A stretch of 64,000 nucleotides of DNA. Origin: Vibrio sp. JC009 (GTDB lineage Bacteria; Pseudomonadota; Gammaproteobacteria; Enterobacterales; Vibrionaceae). The translations under genes and the position numbers were made by a program. The first letter of the stretch is position 1. Each line of letters opens with the position of its first letter. The stretch spans positions 1,488,001-1,552,000 of the forward strand of contig NZ_CP092107.1 in assembly GCF_029016485.1 (NCBI RefSeq), written 5' to 3'. The notes below the pieces were generated by a model that saw only the letters and a program-made list of their open reading frames with translations, was not told where the DNA came from and did not search any database. Shown one piece after another: positions 55,170-63,201 of this stretch.

Positions 55170-56119
55170 GCAACTTACTTGAAATTAAAAATCTCTGTGT
55201 AGATTACGTATCCCCAAACGGTGTGGCGCGTGCAGTAAACAACGTAAGCGTGAACATTGCTCCGGGTGAAACCCTTGGTATTGCCGGTGAGTCTGGCTGT
55301 GGTAAGAGTACGCTTGCCTTTGCTATCTCTCGTTTGCATAAAGCTCCGGCTCTTATCTCTGAAGGTGAGATTCTGTACAAGGGACAGGACGTTCTGAAAA
55401 TGAACGACAAGCAGCTGAGAGATTTCCGCTGGAACGACGTATCGGTTGTATTCCAGAGTGCGATGAACTCACTAAACCCGGTAATCACTATCGGCGAACA
55501 GCTGACGGACGTAATCCTTGCTCACAAGCCTGTGACTAAGCAGCAGGCTTATGAAAAAGCGGCTGAGCTTCTTGAAGTGGTCGGCATCCACGCAGACCGT
55601 CTGGCTGCCTTCCCGCACCAGTTAAGTGGTGGTATGCGTCAGCGTGTGGTTATTGCGGTAGCGCTGGCTCTTGAGCCTAAGCTGATCATTATGGATGAAC
55701 CGACAACAGCGCTGGATGTCGTGGTTGAGCGTGAAATCCTGAATGAGCTTTACGATCTGAAAACAAAATTTGGTTTCTCTATCCTGTTTATCAGTCATGA
55801 CCTTAGCCTGATGGGCGAAATTGCAGACCGTATCGGTGTGATGTATGCCGGTAACCTGATTGAGCTGGGTGATGCGAAAACCGTATTTGGCGAGCCTCAG
55901 CACCCGTATACCAAGGGTCTTATTGCGTCGTTCCCGACCATTCACGGTCCGAAAGAGCGTTTGTACGGTATTCCTGGTAACCCGGTTAACCTGCTGAAAA
56001 TTCCTCAGGGCTGTAACTTCCAGGATCGTTGCACCGAGTGTTTCGCTCAGTGTAAGCAGGCGGATCCGACACTGAAAATGATTGAGCCGGGACACCAGGT
56101 GTCTTGTCATCTTGTATAA
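55166..56119 (+). CDS. Oligosaccharide ABC transporter ATPase 1 (DppD/OppD type)
   Basis: This 317-residue ATPase has Walker A GESGCGKST, signature LSGGMRQRV, Walker B LIIMDEPTTALD and switch His FISHDLSLMGE. A C-terminal Cys-rich oligopeptide/dipeptide domain (CNFQDRCTECFAQC) follows, a pattern that can bind an Fe-S cluster in related ATPases. It overlaps the permease 2 stop by 4 nt. Confidence 0.92.
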   Translation: MSNLLEIKNLCVDYVSPNGVARAVNNVSVNIAPGETLGIAGESGCGKSTLAFAISRLHKAPALISEGEILYKGQDVLKMNDKQLRDFRWNDVSVVFQSAMNSLNPVITIGEQLTDVILAHKPVTKQQAYEKAAELLEVVGIHADRLAAFPHQLSGGMRQRVVIAVALALEPKLIIMDEPTTALDVVVEREILNELYDLKTKFGFSILFISHDLSLMGEIADRIGVMYAGNLIELGDAKTVFGEPQHPYTKGLIASFPTIHGPKERLYGIPGNPVNLLKIPQGCNFQDRCTECFAQCKQADPTLKMIEPGHQVSCHLV

Positions 56120-56130
56120 GGGGAATTCAG

Positions 56131-57111
56131 ATGGAAAATTTACAAAATAACGATGTGATCCTGTCGGTAAATAATCTGGTAAAAGATTTCCCTATCGGTC
56201 AGTCAGCAAAGAACAACTACATGCGTGCGATGAATGATGTGTCATTCGAGCTGAAAAAGGGTGAAGCACTGGCAATCGTAGGTGAGTCCGGCTCAGGTAA
56301 AAGTACCGGTGCCCGTATTCTGACTCGTATCTACGAGAAAACAGCCGGTGAGGTGCTGTTCAAAGGTGAGCCGATTGCAGACTACATCAAAAAGAACGGT
56401 GAGCTGGAATATGCGCGCCAGGTGCAGATGATTTTCCAGGACCCGTTTGGTTCTCTGAACCCGGTTCACAGCATTTACCACCACATTGCCCGTCCTCTGC
56501 TTATCCATAAGCGTGCGGATAAGAAGAACGTTCGTAAGCTTGTTTATGATTTGCTTGAGCTGGTTGGTCTTTCTCCTGTTAAAGAAACAGCAGAAAAATA
56601 CCCGCATGAGCTAAGTGGTGGTCAGCGTCAGCGTGTAGCTATTGCCCGTGCAATTGCCGTTGACCCGGAAGTGATTCTGGCTGACGAACCTATCTCAATG
56701 CTGGATGTGTCAGTTCGCCTGGGTATTTTGAACCTGATGTCCGACCTGAAAGATAAGCATGGCATTTCTTTTATGTACATCACACACGATATCGCAACCG
56801 CGCGCTATTTTGCTGAGAAGACCGCAGTTATGTACGTGGGCCACATGGTAGAGTGGGGTGAAAGTGACAGTGTGACTCAAAATCCCAAACATCCATACTC
56901 TCAGCTGCTGCTTTCCGCTGTACCTGAAGTTGGCAATGCAGGCCGCCGTGATCTTGCGGCTAAGAAGGGTGAGATCCCTCAGTGGAAGCCAAGCAGTGTG
57001 GGTTGTCCTTTTGCGTCACGTTGTCTGAAGGCAACCGATGAGTGTACTAAGAGCATGCCAGAAGCAACTAAGGTTGCTGACAATCATTACGCGCGTTGTC
57101 ACCATTTATAA
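56131..57111 (+). CDS. Oligosaccharide ABC transporter ATPase 2 (DppF/OppF type)
   Basis: 326 residues from the ATG at 56131 (AAGGGG upstream). Walker A GESGSGKST, signature LSGGQRQRV, Walker B VILADEPISMLD, switch His YITHDIATARYF, and a C-terminal CPFASRCLKATDEC Cys-containing tail. It completes the five-gene importer. It ends 15 bp before a hairpin-ended dispersed element. Confidence 0.92.
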   Translation: MENLQNNDVILSVNNLVKDFPIGQSAKNNYMRAMNDVSFELKKGEALAIVGESGSGKSTGARILTRIYEKTAGEVLFKGEPIADYIKKNGELEYARQVQMIFQDPFGSLNPVHSIYHHIARPLLIHKRADKKNVRKLVYDLLELVGLSPVKETAEKYPHELSGGQRQRVAIARAIAVDPEVILADEPISMLDVSVRLGILNLMSDLKDKHGISFMYITHDIATARYFAEKTAVMYVGHMVEWGESDSVTQNPKHPYSQLLLSAVPEVGNAGRRDLAAKKGEIPQWKPSSVGCPFASRCLKATDECTKSMPEATKVADNHYARCHHL

Positions 57112-57125
57112 GTTTTAATTTTTTA

Positions 57126-57239
57126 CTCGTTCCCATGCTCCGGCGTGGGAATGTATATGGGACTTAAAGGCAAAGATAAAACGGTTATCGATATGCTTTT
57201 TGCCCGATATGCACCACTACGCACAAGCGTAGGAACGAG
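57126..57239. repeat. Hairpin-ended dispersed element, copy 3 (short)
   Basis: It begins CTCGTTCCCATGCTCCGGCG, as copy 2 does, and ends GCGTAGGAACGAG. It is 114 bp long with a shorter, different centre. It lies between the ABC operon and the phosphorylase gene. Confidence 0.82.
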
Positions 57240-57276
57240 GTAACGGGAAAGAATTAGTTTTAAAAATTGCGCATAA

Positions 57277-57288
57277 GAAAGCGCTTTT
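57277..57288. promoter_or_regulatory. LacI-type operator 4 (phosphorylase gene)
   Basis: GAAAGCGCTTTT, one base from the perfect palindrome, 21 bp upstream of the phosphorylase start codon. It supports separate repressor control of this gene and the start at 57309 rather than 57267. Confidence 0.7.
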
Positions 57289-57308
57289 ATAACCATTTGG
57301 AAATAACG

Positions 57309-60300
57309 ATGGAACATAAGTCTTATTCAGAATCAGAAGCGGTGACCGGTCAGTTTGTTGACCTGGACGGCGAACGTTTCTACAAAATCGAGAACGTTGA
57401 TCAGATGCCTCCGTTCTTTATCAGCGTTGTATCTGCCAGCAACCACTGGTTGTTTATCTCATCCACCGGTAGCCTTTCAGCAGGCCGCATACGCCCTGAG
57501 AATGCGCTGTTCCCTTATAAGTCTGTTGACCATATTCATGAGAACTCAGAAAACACGGGTTCAAAGACCATTGTCCGGATCAAAGGTGAAAACGGAACCG
57601 CTAAGTGGGAACCGTTTAACGAACACCACAACGGCCTGTATGAAGTAGAAAGAAATCTGTACAAGAATGCGGTTGGTGACAAGATCACATTTGAAGAAAT
57701 TAACCGCACGCTGGGTATCAAATTTCAGTACAGCTGGAACACTTCAGAGCAGTTCGGTTTTATCCGTAAGTCTGCTCTTGAAGACCTTTCCGGTGCAGAC
57801 CGTGAAATCGAGCTATTAGACGGTATCCAGAACCTTCTTCCTTCTGGTGCGCCACTCGGAGCACTGCAGACAAGAAGCGCACTGGTTGATGCATACAAGT
57901 GGAACGAACAGGTAGAAGAGAGCCCGCTGGCACTGTTTACCATGTACGCCACCCTGAGTGATAAAGCGGAACCGGCGGAATCTCTGCGTGCAACAACGGT
58001 ATTTAATGTCGGTGATAAGGATTCACAGATCCTGCTTTCAAGCAGGCAGGTAAATGCGTTCCGTAAAGGCGCAGAGATCAGTAACGAATCGCTGACAAAA
58101 GGTCTGCGCGGTGCCTACTTTGTGCATAAAACAGTGGCGTTGAAAGCAAACAGCCAGAGCAGTTGGATGATCGTAGCGGATATCGATAAAACACACGCTG
58201 ACATCGCTAAGCTAAAGCAAACCATCAAAGATGCGGATCTGGAGAAAGCGGTAGAAGCAAGTGTTGCAGAAAACCACAACGAGCTGGTTAGCCTGATGTC
58301 CGGCGCGGATGCATGGCAGCTGACCTCTGAAGAGAACACCAGTGTTCACCACTATGCCAACGTACTGTTTAACAATATGCGTGGCGGTGTATTTGAAAAT
58401 AACTACGATCTGGACAAAGCAGACGTTTACAAAACCATGCTGAATGCCAACAAGCGTGTTGTTGAGCGCAATCAGGCTTTCTTTGACGCACTGCCTGAAC
58501 GGTTTACCAACAATGAGCTGGTGGCTAAGTCGCTTGAGACTGGCGATGCTCAGCTGACCCGTCTGTGCTACGAGTACCTTCCTCTGACATTTGGCCGCCG
58601 TCACGGTGACCCGAGCCGTCCGTGGAACCACTATGAAATTAAAGTACGTGATGAGAACGGTGACCGCCTGCTTTCTTACCAGGGTAACTGGCGTGATATC
58701 TTCCAGAACTGGGAAGCGTCTGCACTGAGCTATCCTGAGTTTGTGAAGTCGTTTATTGCTAAGTTTGTAAACGCTTCAACTGCTGATGGCTACAACCCTT
58801 ACCGTATTACCAAAGATGGTATCGACTGGGAAGTGATTGAGCCGGATGACCCGTGGAGCAACATTGGTTACTGGGGTGATCATCAGATCATCTACCTGCT
58901 TAAGTTCCTTGAACTTGCTGATAAGTACCAGCAGGACGATCTGATCGCACTGCTTTCGGATGAAGTATTCAGCTACGCAAATGTACCATACGAACTGTGT
59001 GGTGTAGATGCGCTGTTCAATAATCCGAAGGACACAGTGAATTTTAATGATGACACTCAGGCTGAAATTCTGCGTAAAGTGGCTGAACTTGGCAGCGATG
59101 GCCGCCTGATCCTTGATTCAGATAACGAAGTCTATCAGGTGAACCTGCTGGAGAAGGTATTGGTTCCTCTGCTGGCTAAGCTGAGCAATCTGGTGCTTGA
59201 CGGCGGTATCTGGCTGAATACTCAGCGTCCGGAATGGAATGATGCAAACAACGCAATCGTAGGTAACGGCCTGTCTATGGTGACTCTGTACTACATGCGT
59301 CGTTATGTGGCATTTATGCAGAAGCTGATGGCAAAAGCGCCGTCTACGGTGTCACTTTCGAATGAAGTGGCGGACTGGATGATTGCGACCACCGCCATTC
59401 TGGATAAAACTGCTCAGGAAATCCGCCGTAAGACAGTAACCCGTCAGACAAGCCGCGCAATCCTGACTCAGCTTGAGAAAGCGGCTGATGACTACCGTCA
59501 GAAGATTTACCGTAAGGGCTTCTCCGGTAAGACAGGCATCGAGCTGGCTGAAGTGATTAAGCTTATGGATGTGAGCCTGGAAGTGCTTGATAGCAGCATC
59601 GCAAACAACAAGCGTGAAGACGGCCTGTACAACGCATATAACATCATTAACTACAGCGCTGATCAGCTGTCAGTTGAAGAGCTGTACCCAATGCTTGAAG
59701 GCCAGGTTTCCATCCTGAGTGCAGGCTCTCTGTCTCCTAAAGAGACGGTGGCGCTGCTGGACAGCCTGTTTGCCAGCGATATGTACCGTGAAGATCAGAA
59801 GAGCTTTATGCTTTACCCTGACCGTGACCTGACGGCCTTTGTGGGCAAGAATGCAATTCCTGCGGCTATGGTGAAAGCAAACGCACTGCTTGCAGCAATG
59901 GCAGAGCGAGGCGATACGCGTATCCTGAACTCAGATATTGAAGGTGGCTATCACTTCAATGCTGACTTTGAAAATGCCGGTTTCCTTGAAGCTGAAATCA
60001 CAGCACTTCGCGCAGAATATGCAGAAGTTTCTGAAGACGCTGTGCAGGGTGTTTACGATATCTACGAAGAAGTATTCAATCACAGAGCGTTTACCGGCCG
60101 TTCAGGAACCATGTTTGGTTATGAAGGCTTAGGCTGTATCTATTGGCACATGGTTTCCAAACTGCTTCTGGCGGTTCAGGAAAACTATCAGGCAGCACTG
60201 GAGCAGGATCCTGCAAGTGAAGAGACTGCAAAACTGGCTGAATACTACTACCGTGTTCGTGAAGGTATCGGCTTTAACAAGACACCGGAAAACTACGGCG

Positions 60301-60740
60301 CTTTCCCGACGGACCCGTACTCCCACACGCCTAAGCACGCAGGTGCTCAGCAACCGGGTATGACAGGTCAGGTGAAGGAAGAGATCATCACCCGTTTCGG
60401 TGAGCTGGGTCTGATTGTGAAAGATGCGGCTATTGAGATCAATCCTACGCTGCTTAACCGCAATGAGTTTATCTCTCAGTCTCTGCCGTTCCGTTTTGAG
60501 AACGTGAAGGGCGACAAGATGACCAAAGTGATCCCGGAAGACGGTCTTGCATTCACTTACTGCCAGGTACCATTCGTTTATCAGCAGCTTGATGCTGAAG
60601 AGATGAAGATCGAAGTAACCTCTAACGAAGGTGAAACGCTTGAAATTGCAGGCAGCGTTATTCCTGCGAATGTGAGTAAGAGTATCTTTATGCGTGACGG
60701 GAAGGTTGAGAGCGTTAAGGTTTATTTACCAAAAGCGTAG
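57309..60740 (+). CDS. GH94/GH149-like beta-glucan oligosaccharide phosphorylase
   Basis: 1143 residues from the ATG at 57309; an in-frame start at 57267 would overlap the operator. It is cytoplasmic, with no signal peptide. An N-terminal beta-sandwich precedes an (alpha/alpha)6-type catalytic region with DDPWSNIGYWGDHQIIYLLK, whose Asp524 (GDHQ) is a candidate general acid. A C-terminal beta domain follows. The size exceeds typical GH94 cellobiose phosphorylases (about 800) and is close to GH149 beta-1,3-glucan phosphorylases or large GH94 enzymes. With the GH16 neighbour, I favour beta-1,3-oligoglucan phosphorolysis to glucose 1-phosphate; linkage specificity is unproven. Confidence 0.72.
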   Translation: MEHKSYSESEAVTGQFVDLDGERFYKIENVDQMPPFFISVVSASNHWLFISSTGSLSAGRIRPENALFPYKSVDHIHENSENTGSKTIVRIKGENGTAKWEPFNEHHNGLYEVERNLYKNAVGDKITFEEINRTLGIKFQYSWNTSEQFGFIRKSALEDLSGADREIELLDGIQNLLPSGAPLGALQTRSALVDAYKWNEQVEESPLALFTMYATLSDKAEPAESLRATTVFNVGDKDSQILLSSRQVNAFRKGAEISNESLTKGLRGAYFVHKTVALKANSQSSWMIVADIDKTHADIAKLKQTIKDADLEKAVEASVAENHNELVSLMSGADAWQLTSEENTSVHHYANVLFNNMRGGVFENNYDLDKADVYKTMLNANKRVVERNQAFFDALPERFTNNELVAKSLETGDAQLTRLCYEYLPLTFGRRHGDPSRPWNHYEIKVRDENGDRLLSYQGNWRDIFQNWEASALSYPEFVKSFIAKFVNASTADGYNPYRITKDGIDWEVIEPDDPWSNIGYWGDHQIIYLLKFLELADKYQQDDLIALLSDEVFSYANVPYELCGVDALFNNPKDTVNFNDDTQAEILRKVAELGSDGRLILDSDNEVYQVNLLEKVLVPLLAKLSNLVLDGGIWLNTQRPEWNDANNAIVGNGLSMVTLYYMRRYVAFMQKLMAKAPSTVSLSNEVADWMIATTAILDKTAQEIRRKTVTRQTSRAILTQLEKAADDYRQKIYRKGFSGKTGIELAEVIKLMDVSLEVLDSSIANNKREDGLYNAYNIINYSADQLSVEELYPMLEGQVSILSAGSLSPKETVALLDSLFASDMYREDQKSFMLYPDRDLTAFVGKNAIPAAMVKANALLAAMAERGDTRILNSDIEGGYHFNADFENAGFLEAEITALRAEYAEVSEDAVQGVYDIYEEVFNHRAFTGRSGTMFGYEGLGCIYWHMVSKLLLAVQENYQAALEQDPASEETAKLAEYYYRVREGIGFNKTPENYGAFPTDPYSHTPKHAGAQQPGMTGQVKEEIITRFGELGLIVKDAAIEINPTLLNRNEFISQSLPFRFENVKGDKMTKVIPEDGLAFTYCQVPFVYQQLDAEEMKIEVTSNEGETLEIAGSVIPANVSKSIFMRDGKVESVKVYLPKA

Positions 60741-60755
60741 TGGGGTGAAAGGTAA

Positions 60756-60786
60756 CAGGTGACAGGTATAAGGTTTCTGTCACCTG
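60756..60786. terminator. Hairpin between phosphorylase and lacI-type genes
   Basis: A perfect 10-bp stem (CAGGTGACAG with CTGTCACCTG) with an 11-nt loop separates the convergent genes. There is no T run. Confidence 0.55.
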
Positions 60787-60798
60787 GAACCTGCCGCC

Positions 60799-61806
60799 TT
60801 AACCTTCCGTCAAATCCCGAACCGACCCCCGTTCAACCAACCCCGGCAACAACTTAGTATCAATATTCTCAATCCCCTTACCCGCAAGAAGACTCAACAC
60901 TCCCGCAGCTCCCTGAACTGCCATTTCCTGAATCGGGAAGTCAATGGTTGTCAGGCCCGGATTCATATGCTGACTGAAAGTACTGTTATCGTAGCCCACA
61001 ATGGAAATGTCTTTACCTATTTTCATGCCTCTTTCCAGGCAGGTACTGTAGGCAGTCACTGCGATATTGTCGTTCATACAGAAGATGGCGGTCATCTCTT
61101 CATCACGGCCAAGCAGTCTGCTTACCGCGTCGTTATTGCCCTGATAATCGAAACGTCCTTCTACAACCAGATTCTGGTCATATTCAATACCGTATTTTGC
61201 CAGTGCATTTCGGTAGCCCTGCAGGCGGTCCCGGCTATCGACTTTACTCATCTGCCCTGTAATACAGCCAATTTTTTTGTGACCTTTCTGAATCAGATGT
61301 TCCACAGCAAGGAAACCACCCAACTCATTATCAATCAGAATGCATTTGTCTTTGATTTCAGGGATATAACGATCCAGGACCATAGTGGCCGGAATATCTT
61401 CACAGATTTTCAGGATATCGCTGTCTGTCAGCATATCGGAAACCAGGATCAGACCGTCCACTTTTTTAGAACGCAGAAAACGGATGGACTCCTGCTCCTG
61501 CTCGTACAGTTCGTTACCGCTGGTAATAATCAGGTGGTAGTTCTCTTTTCTTACCGCCAGTTCAGCGTTATGCATCATAGGTCCGAAGAAGGGACCGTCC
61601 AAACTACCGACCAGCATACCAATACTGTGTGAACGGTTTGAGGCAAGCGCTTGCGCAAATGCGTTAGGCTGATAGCCCAGTTTTTCAATAGCTTCGAATA
61701 CTTTTATCCGGTTCGCTTCTTTTACTGACTTGTGTCCGTTAAGAGCACGGGACACAGTAGACTGGGAAACTTTCGCAAATTCAGCGACTTCTTTTATGGT
61801 GATCAA
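60799..61806 (-). CDS. LacI-family transcriptional repressor of the beta-glucan locus
   Basis: The N-terminal HTH is ITIKEVAEFAKVSQSTVSRALNG, followed by the hinge YQPNAFAQALASNRSHSIG and a sugar-binding domain. A TTG at 61806 with AGGAAGG upstream gives 335 residues beginning (M)ITIKEVA, the usual LacI start; a GTG at 61851 would add 15 residues. The YQPNAFAQALA hinge helix fits binding to palindromes with a central CG, matching the GAAAGCGCTTTC sites at 51105, 51315, 51381, 57277 and 61952. The inducer is probably a glucan oligosaccharide. Confidence 0.88.
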   Translation of the reverse strand: MITIKEVAEFAKVSQSTVSRALNGHKSVKEANRIKVFEAIEKLGYQPNAFAQALASNRSHSIGMLVGSLDGPFFGPMMHNAELAVRKENYHLIITSGNELYEQEQESIRFLRSKKVDGLILVSDMLTDSDILKICEDIPATMVLDRYIPEIKDKCILIDNELGGFLAVEHLIQKGHKKIGCITGQMSKVDSRDRLQGYRNALAKYGIEYDQNLVVEGRFDYQGNNDAVSRLLGRDEEMTAIFCMNDNIAVTAYSTCLERGMKIGKDISIVGYDNSTFSQHMNPGLTTIDFPIQEMAVQGAAGVLSLLAGKGIENIDTKLLPGLVERGSVRDLTEG

Positions 61807-62190
61807 TTTGCCTTCCTCTGCAAATAGAAGTTTATCTGTTTTATTTACCACTATGTTACCTGTATCTGAAGCCGGATAGAAACCCTGAGCTTAATATGAG
61901 CCTGATTTGTAGATGTCTGTCATGAATTGGGCTAAGTACTGCATTATCCATGAAAGCGCTTTCATTAGTGATTAAGGTCACTGAAGACAAACAGAACTTA
62001 TATTATACTCTGTGGAAAAGGTTAATGGTATGACATATATGGATTTTTTATTAAACCCCATGTGTCTTACATTATATTTATTAGGAATGTTTCTGTTTAC
62101 ATTGTGAAATCGCTTCCTTTAGTGGTCGCGGTAAAGAAGTATTAAGGGCTGGCAGCAGTTCCGGCTGTTTTTCAGTGAATTAGGTCTGAT
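61807..62190. promoter_or_regulatory. Control region between the repressor and MalM-like genes
   Basis: There is no gene in this stretch. It contains operator 5 (61952-61963), suggesting autoregulation and control of the MalM-like gene. The rest is AT-rich, and no further element is clear. Confidence 0.55.
61952..61963. promoter_or_regulatory. LacI-type operator 5
   Basis: GAAAGCGCTTTC, identical to operators 1-3, between the divergent repressor and MalM-like genes. Confidence 0.72.
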
Positions 62191-63141
62191 ATGAGATACA
62201 CAAAAATTGCGTTAATCGTAGGGATAGCACTGTCAGTTAGTGCATGCTCGAACAACAAAAGCATGGTCGTAGACTATGGTAGCTCTGAGATAAACAAGGT
62301 TCAGAGCGTTAATCCTGAAGTAGGCTACAAGGCGCTCGCGAGTGCATCTGAGTGCTGTAGTTCATTGTCGGAGCTCGATTTTCAGCAGATAGAAGGTCCG
62401 GGTAAATATGACTTCTTTATTACACCGGAAAGTGAAGCATTCCGTTTTGCTACAGGTAAGTCCTTTGTGAAGGGGGTTGAATTACCCGAGGCTACGGGGA
62501 CCATTAAGGTTGCAGTATCTTCTTCTATAGCTAAGAACGTATTTGTTCCTTCCATCGTGCTTTTAGATAAACAGTTTAAGCCGGTTAAGTTACTGAGTGA
62601 AGAGTCCATCCGGTATCAGGATGCGTCATTGATGCATGGCGAGCGCTACTTTGGTGAAGTGGAAGTGAAAGCGGTAGCCAATGCTCCTAAGTATCTTCTT
62701 GTGTTCACGACTGAAAAAGCGATGAATCAAACCACTGAGTTGCCCCCTTTGTCTGATGATGCAGTTGGATTGGGGCGTGCAGATGATGTTGACAGAATTT
62801 ACCGCAACAAACCGGTTCCGCATACAGCAACAGGAACCTTCCGGCTGGCATTTGACTATGACCCAGACTCTTCCTCAGAAGCGCAGGCAGTGCTGGGCAA
62901 CGATGTAAATGAAGATGTTAAAAAGGCGAAAACCGTATTGCCAGCAGCTGCTGTTCCGGCAGTTGAAGCTAAAGATGAAATGGCAGGGGTTCAGCCTGAG
63001 ACAGAAATCATGTTCATTGAGCTTATTGAGCGCGCAGTAAGCCAGGGGAAACTGGATAAAGCAATGAAACTGGTTGAAGATGCGGAGAGAGCAGGCTCAC
63101 TTAAGGCGAGAGATGCGCTGATAGAAGCACTGAAAAAATAA
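62191..63141 (+). CDS. MalM-like periplasmic lipoprotein
   Basis: This 316-residue protein has a lipoprotein signal (SVSAC at the lipobox, Cys19). Residues 45-200 resemble the maltose-operon periplasmic protein MalM, with ALASASECCSSLSELDFQQI and FFITPESEAFRFATGKSFVKG, then beta-rich strands and VDRIYRNKPVPHTATGTFRL. The last 90 residues form a charged helical tail. MalM has no known biochemical activity. Here it lies in a beta-glucan locus, far from malEFG, beside a GH16 gene and an operator. Confidence 0.72.
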   Translation: MRYTKIALIVGIALSVSACSNNKSMVVDYGSSEINKVQSVNPEVGYKALASASECCSSLSELDFQQIEGPGKYDFFITPESEAFRFATGKSFVKGVELPEATGTIKVAVSSSIAKNVFVPSIVLLDKQFKPVKLLSEESIRYQDASLMHGERYFGEVEVKAVANAPKYLLVFTTEKAMNQTTELPPLSDDAVGLGRADDVDRIYRNKPVPHTATGTFRLAFDYDPDSSSEAQAVLGNDVNEDVKKAKTVLPAAAVPAVEAKDEMAGVQPETEIMFIELIERAVSQGKLDKAMKLVEDAERAGSLKARDALIEALKK

Positions 63142-63168
63142 ACGTTTACGGTTTTTATTTGGGTGAGC

Positions 63169-63193
63169 ATTCTCCCCGCAGTATGGGGAGAAT
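63169..63193. terminator. Hairpin between MalM-like and GH16 genes
   Basis: A 9-bp stem (ATTCTCCCC with GGGGAGAAT) with a 7-nt loop lies between the convergent genes. There is no good T run on either side. Confidence 0.5.
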
Positions 63194-63201
63194 ACGATGA
63201 C

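Noticed and set aside
61643..61654. GCAAGCGCTTGC palindrome resembling the LacI-type operator
   Set aside because: It lies within the repressor coding sequence at the conserved AQALAS hinge region and differs in the outer bases; not counted as an operator.
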